A stretch of 8,486 nt of DNA from an uncultured Verrucomicrobiae bacterium (GTDB taxonomy: Bacteria > Verrucomicrobiota > Verrucomicrobiia > Palsa-1439): contig CALBCO010000028.1 of the NCBI GenBank assembly GCA_937927265.1, positions 1-8,486 on the forward strand, written 5' to 3'. Shown here one piece after another: positions 6,359 to 8,486 of this stretch. Position 1 is the first letter of the stretch; each line of letters begins with the position of its first letter. Both the position numbers and the translations under genes were made by a program. The notes under the pieces are model-generated. The model was given only the letters and a program-made list of their open reading frames with translations, did not search any database and was not told the origin of the DNA.

Positions 6359-7159
6359 TTATCCTCCTGTGGATTGACGGGACCGTTGCAACAGGGTGGC
6401 CCCGATGGTGCCAATGATGGACGCCAGAATAATCAGCGCCGACAACGCATTGATGTCGGGCGTGATCCCGCGTTTGACCGATGAGTAAATCAAGATCGGC
6501 AAAGTCGTTGCTCCGGGTCCAGTGGTGAAGAAACTAACCACAAAGTCATCCAGACTCAATGTAAAAGCGAGCATCGCCCCCGCCAACACCCCCGGCGCCA
6601 TCAACGGGAACGTCACGTGCCAGAACGTCTGCCACCCGCTCGCGCCGAGGTCGTGGGCCGCTTCCTCGATGGCCGGGTCCATGCCGGCCAGCCGCGACCG
6701 GACCACGATCGCCACAAACGGAATCTGAAACGTGATGTGCGCGAGAATCATGGTCACCATCCCCAACTCAAACAAACCCACCAGCCGGTTCAGCGTGGCG
6801 AAGAACGACAACATCGCCACCGCCATCACGATGTCCGGGATCACAATCGGAATGTACATCAGCCACGAAAAAAGCTTCTTGCCCGGAAATCGGTACCGGC
6901 TCAGCCCGTAGCCGAGCATCGTGCCCAGCACGGTGGCCACGGCGGTGCTGGCAACGGCGAGGATGAGCGTGTTGCGGGCGGCTACGATTTTCTCGGGGCT
7001 GTCGAGCAGGCGGCGGTACCACGCAGTGGTGAATCCCCGCCACGGGCCGCCGTGCTTGGCGTCGTTGAACGAATAGACGATCACCACCACGATCGGCGCG
7101 TACATGAACAGGTACAGCGCCAGCGCGACGATCCAGAGCAGGGGCGACCGTCGTTTCAC
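6359..7159 (-). CDS. potC: Polyamine ABC transporter permease PotC
   Basis: I start this gene at the GTG at 7159. It forms a GTGA overlap with the potB stop, has GGGGAG five bases upstream, and gives the expected N-terminus MKRRSPLLWIVALALYLFMY. The longer open frame up to 7477 adds 106 residues of shadow translation over potB. The 266-residue product matches PotC length and has about six membrane spans (roughly 8-30, 62-86, 98-122, 130-155, 188-210 and 238-258). YSFNDAKHGGPWRGFTTAWY (29-48) and NTLILAVAST are typical. The ATPase-docking EAA loop is EEAAHDLGASGWQTFWHVTF (165-184), followed by PLMAPG. LSLDDFVVSFFTTGPGATTLP (201-221) is a strong PotC/PotI-type signature. It pairs with PotB in the inner membrane. 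Confidence 0.95.
   Translation of the reverse strand: MKRRSPLLWIVALALYLFMYAPIVVVIVYSFNDAKHGGPWRGFTTAWYRRLLDSPEKIVAARNTLILAVASTAVATVLGTMLGYGLSRYRFPGKKLFSWLMYIPIVIPDIVMAVAMLSFFATLNRLVGLFELGMVTMILAHITFQIPFVAIVVRSRLAGMDPAIEEAAHDLGASGWQTFWHVTFPLMAPGVLAGAMLAFTLSLDDFVVSFFTTGPGATTLPILIYSSVKRGITPDINALSALIILASIIGTIGATLLQRSRQSTGG
6363..6368 (-). promoter_or_regulatory. Ribosome-binding site of potD inside potC
   Basis: On the minus strand AGGAGG lies in the final codons of potC, six bases before the potD ATG at 6356. It is a consensus Shine-Dalgarno sequence. It probably supports high expression of the binding protein relative to the permease. Confidence 0.8.
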
Positions 7160-8076
7160 AGCAGCTCCCCGCCTTTCTCGCCTGCCTGCCGGGCATACAG
7201 CCACAGGCCGACCATCACCACGCCCATCACCAGAAATGCGATGGCGGAGCCAAACGGCCAATCCCGACTGGGGCCGAATTGTTGTTGGATGACATTGCCG
7301 ATCATGACGGTTTTCGCGCCGCCGAGCAGGTCGGGAATCACAAATTGTCCCATCGCCGGGATGAACACCAACACGACCCCAGCCACCAAGCCGGGCACGA
7401 TTTGCGGCAGAATCGCGTGCCAGAACACCCGCGGCCGGTCCGCGCCGAGGTCCGCTGCCGCTTCGGCGATGCTCCAATCAATTTTTTCAACCGACGCATA
7501 CAACGGCAGTACGATGAACGGCAGATAATCGCAGACCATGCCGATGTAAATGGCCAACGCGCTCGGATACAACGGCCGGCCCGGCTCGACGATTCCCACC
7601 CACACGGCCAGTTGGGTGAGGGGACTTTCCGGCGCGAGCAGGATTTGCCAGGCGTAGGTGCGGATGAGCAGATTTGTCCAGAACGGGATGAGCACCAACG
7701 TCAGGGCCGTCGTGCGGTATCGCGGCGACAACCCGGCAATGAAAAACGCCAGCGGCAACCCAGCCGCCACGCACAACACCGTCGTCGCGCCCGCCATCAC
7801 GAGACTGCGCGCCACGATCAGCGGATACATCAAATCGAACCCGAAGAAGCCGAACCCGGCAAATCGTTTGTAATTCTCCAGCGTGAACGGCAACTCAAAC
7901 CCCCCATAGGTGCCGCGCGAGAGAAAACTGATGGTGCCGACGGCCACAAGTGGGAGTAGGAGAAACACGGCCACCCACAAGATGGCCGGCCCGCTGGTCA
8001 GCAATGATCGAAGCCAATGCCCGCGCCCCGTCAGTTGCTCCCCGAAATGCACTTCGCGTTGTCGGTCGTTCGTCAT
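7156..8076 (-). CDS. potB: Polyamine ABC transporter permease PotB
   Basis: This is an inner-membrane permease of the polyamine importer family, 306 residues from the ATG at 8076. From that start, the first span is near 29-50, LIPFWTNLLIRTYAW (128-142) is a PotB hallmark, and DYLPFIVLPLYASVEKID (184-201) precedes the EAA loop AEAAADLGADRPRVFWH (204-220). IPAMGQFVIPDLLGGAK and RDWPFGSAIAF complete the match to E. coli PotB. The start is uncertain. The frame opens at 8151 (331 residues), with other ATGs at 8088 and 8076 and a TTG at 8004, none with a convincing ribosome-binding site. The region 8044-8121 carries a duplicated 21-base motif, so the first residues may be repeat DNA, not family sequence. 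It is the first pot gene in the window; no potA ATPase gene lies upstream within the window. Confidence 0.93.
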   Translation of the reverse strand: MTNDRQREVHFGEQLTGRGHWLRSLLTSGPAILWVAVFLLLPLVAVGTISFLSRGTYGGFELPFTLENYKRFAGFGFFGFDLMYPLIVARSLVMAGATTVLCVAAGLPLAFFIAGLSPRYRTTALTLVLIPFWTNLLIRTYAWQILLAPESPLTQLAVWVGIVEPGRPLYPSALAIYIGMVCDYLPFIVLPLYASVEKIDWSIAEAAADLGADRPRVFWHAILPQIVPGLVAGVVLVFIPAMGQFVIPDLLGGAKTVMIGNVIQQQFGPSRDWPFGSAIAFLVMGVVMVGLWLYARQAGEKGGELL

Positions 8077-8121
8077 TCCATTCAACATCACCAATTCTAG
8101 GAAGTGCGCTTCGCGTTGTCG
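8044..8121. repeat. Pair of 21-bp direct repeats, 57 bp apart, at the potB 5' end
   Basis: Positions 8044-8064 and 8101-8121 share the 21-base motif starting GAA(A/G)TGC(A/G)CTTCGCG, with two mismatches. The period of 57 bp is a multiple of three, so both copies encode RQRE(V/A)HF in the potB reading frame. Related permeases do not need such a segment. The copies may be a dispersed intergenic repeat that the open frame happens to run through, or a regulatory duplication. Confidence 0.55.
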
Positions 8122-8204
8122 ATAGCCGGTTCGTTGGCCCGCCCGAATCATGAGCGACCCGTTGCCAAGGTGGAATTAGGGTGAAGGGCGAGGGTGAAGA
8201 AAAG

Positions 8205-8293
8205 GGGCGCGGGCATCCTGCCCGCGTTGCGCCAATGCCGCTCTTTCGATTCGATAAGAATCCTCGTCCGTCGCGGGCAGAATGCCCGCGCCC
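8205..8293. repeat. REPIN-like pair of inverted GC-rich hairpins
   Basis: The 22-base arm at 8205-8226 is repeated in inverted orientation at 8272-8293 with one mismatch. Each arm is itself a small hairpin: CGCGGGCA, a three-base loop (TCC on the left, GAA on the right), then TGCCCGCG. Two REP-type hairpins facing each other across about 45 bp is the architecture of REPIN/BIME elements, which are moved by RAYT (REP-associated tyrosine) transposases. No transposase gene is in the window. I recall very similar 'gcgggca..tgcccgc' elements from Verrucomicrobiota genomes. A bidirectional terminator or an mRNA structure upstream of potB is an alternative role. Confidence 0.65.
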
Positions 8294-8311
8294 GGTGTGC
8301 CCGGCATGGGC

Positions 8312-8486
8312 ATGAACAAGTCAGAAAAAGAAAGAGAGAAATCAACGAGAAAAGAAATGACCGGAAGCAGTGACAGCAACCGTAGTGAACGCCAAGGCGG
8401 GTTCCGCGAGGGACTCAGCGCGAAAGAAGGCCGTAGCGATGGCAACGACCGTAGGAACACGAACAGGCAGCGAGGCAGGATGCGAG
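8312..8486 (+). CDS. Doubtful partial open frame running off the right edge
   Basis: From the ATG at 8312 the plus strand stays open for 58 codons to the end of the window. The product is very hydrophilic, rich in Ser, Arg, Lys, Glu and Asn, with no recognisable domain. No good ribosome-binding site precedes it, it starts within a small hairpin beside the REPIN-like element, and its codon use (AGA, AGG, AAA) is unlike the neighbouring genes. It is most likely non-coding repeat-associated DNA. It is listed only because the frame is open at the edge. Confidence 0.12.
   Translation, partial: MNKSEKEREKSTRKEMTGSSDSNRSERQGGFREGLSAKEGRSDGNDRRNTNRQRGRMR

Larger units (their letters stand above)
8152..8486. 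other. Non-coding region upstream of the pot operon
   Basis: No convincing complete gene is seen. The stretch contains two GGGTGAAG copies 13 bp apart (8179-8186 and 8192-8199), the REPIN-like element at 8205-8293, a small TGCCC/GGGCA hairpin at 8298-8312, and an A/G-rich low-complexity stretch from about 8318 to 8360 whose base composition differs from the rest of the window. The pot promoter should lie here, but I see no good -35/-10 pair. CTAATT on the minus strand near 8173-8178 is the only weak -10-like match. Minus-strand frames of 65 and 94 codons run across the repeat and look spurious. Confidence 0.55.

Noticed and set aside
7160..7477. Upstream 106-codon extension of potC
   Set aside because: It overlaps the potB coding region in another frame and carries no permease sequence. 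The GTG at 7159 has a GTGA overlap, a ribosome-binding site and the expected PotC N-terminus.
6617..7528. 303-codon open frame on the plus strand
   Set aside because: It is antisense to potC and potB. Its His/Arg/Asp-rich product is not like a real protein.
8148..8460. Minus-strand frames of 65 and 94 codons upstream of potB
   Set aside because: They read through the REPIN-like element and the purine-rich tract, giving Leu/Ser/Arg low-complexity products typical of translated repeats.
1..8486. CRISPR array, tRNA, rRNA or insertion-sequence transposase
   Set aside because: I saw no regularly spaced repeats, no cloverleaf or rRNA sequence, and no transposase gene on either strand.

Overview
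The window is GC-rich bacterial DNA. It holds eight confidently recognised genes in two convergent operons, flanked at both ends by repeat-rich non-coding DNA. The likely source is a member of the Verrucomicrobiota or a related PVC-group lineage. I infer this from the gene families (a Gfo/Idh/MocA oxidoreductase, a long ROK-like kinase and a PIG-L deacetylase together), from heavy use of TTG leucine codons, and from GC-rich inverted-repeat elements of a style I recall from Verrucomicrobiota intergenic DNA. No marker gene is present, so the assignment is tentative.

Left part (1-307): no gene is supported. The stretch carries an 11-bp-stem hairpin at the extreme left end, a 60-bp GC-rich imperfect inverted repeat and a perfect 14-bp palindrome. 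Next comes an AraC-family regulator on the minus strand (308-1195). It is divergent, across a 67-bp intergenic region, from a four-gene plus-strand operon: Gfo/Idh/MocA oxidoreductase (1263-2423), ROK-like sugar kinase (2420-3715), PIG-L/LmbE deacetylase (3712-4554) and glucosamine-6-phosphate deaminase NagB (4545-5315). Every junction in this operon overlaps (4, 4 and 10 bp), so the genes are almost certainly co-transcribed and translationally coupled. The gene content points to amino-sugar catabolism: a kinase to phosphorylate, a PIG-L enzyme to remove an N-acetyl group, and NagB to turn glucosamine-6-phosphate into fructose-6-phosphate and ammonia. No classical NagA amidohydrolase is present, so the PIG-L enzyme may replace it. 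The oxidoreductase probably prepares or salvages an unusual sugar. The AraC protein is the obvious candidate regulator.

Right part: a minus-strand polyamine-type ABC importer, potB (7156-8076) - potC (6359-7159) - potD (5322-6356), runs toward nagB and ends only 6 bp from it. The ATPase gene potA is not in the window. Upstream of potB (about 8077-8486) lie an imperfect 57-bp-period repeat that runs into the potB N-terminus, a REPIN-like pair of GC-rich hairpins (8205-8293), and a purine-rich stretch with a doubtful partial open frame running off the right end.

The most interesting system is the compact oxidoreductase / ROK-like kinase / PIG-L / NagB operon, a plausible NagA-independent amino-sugar pathway under AraC control.
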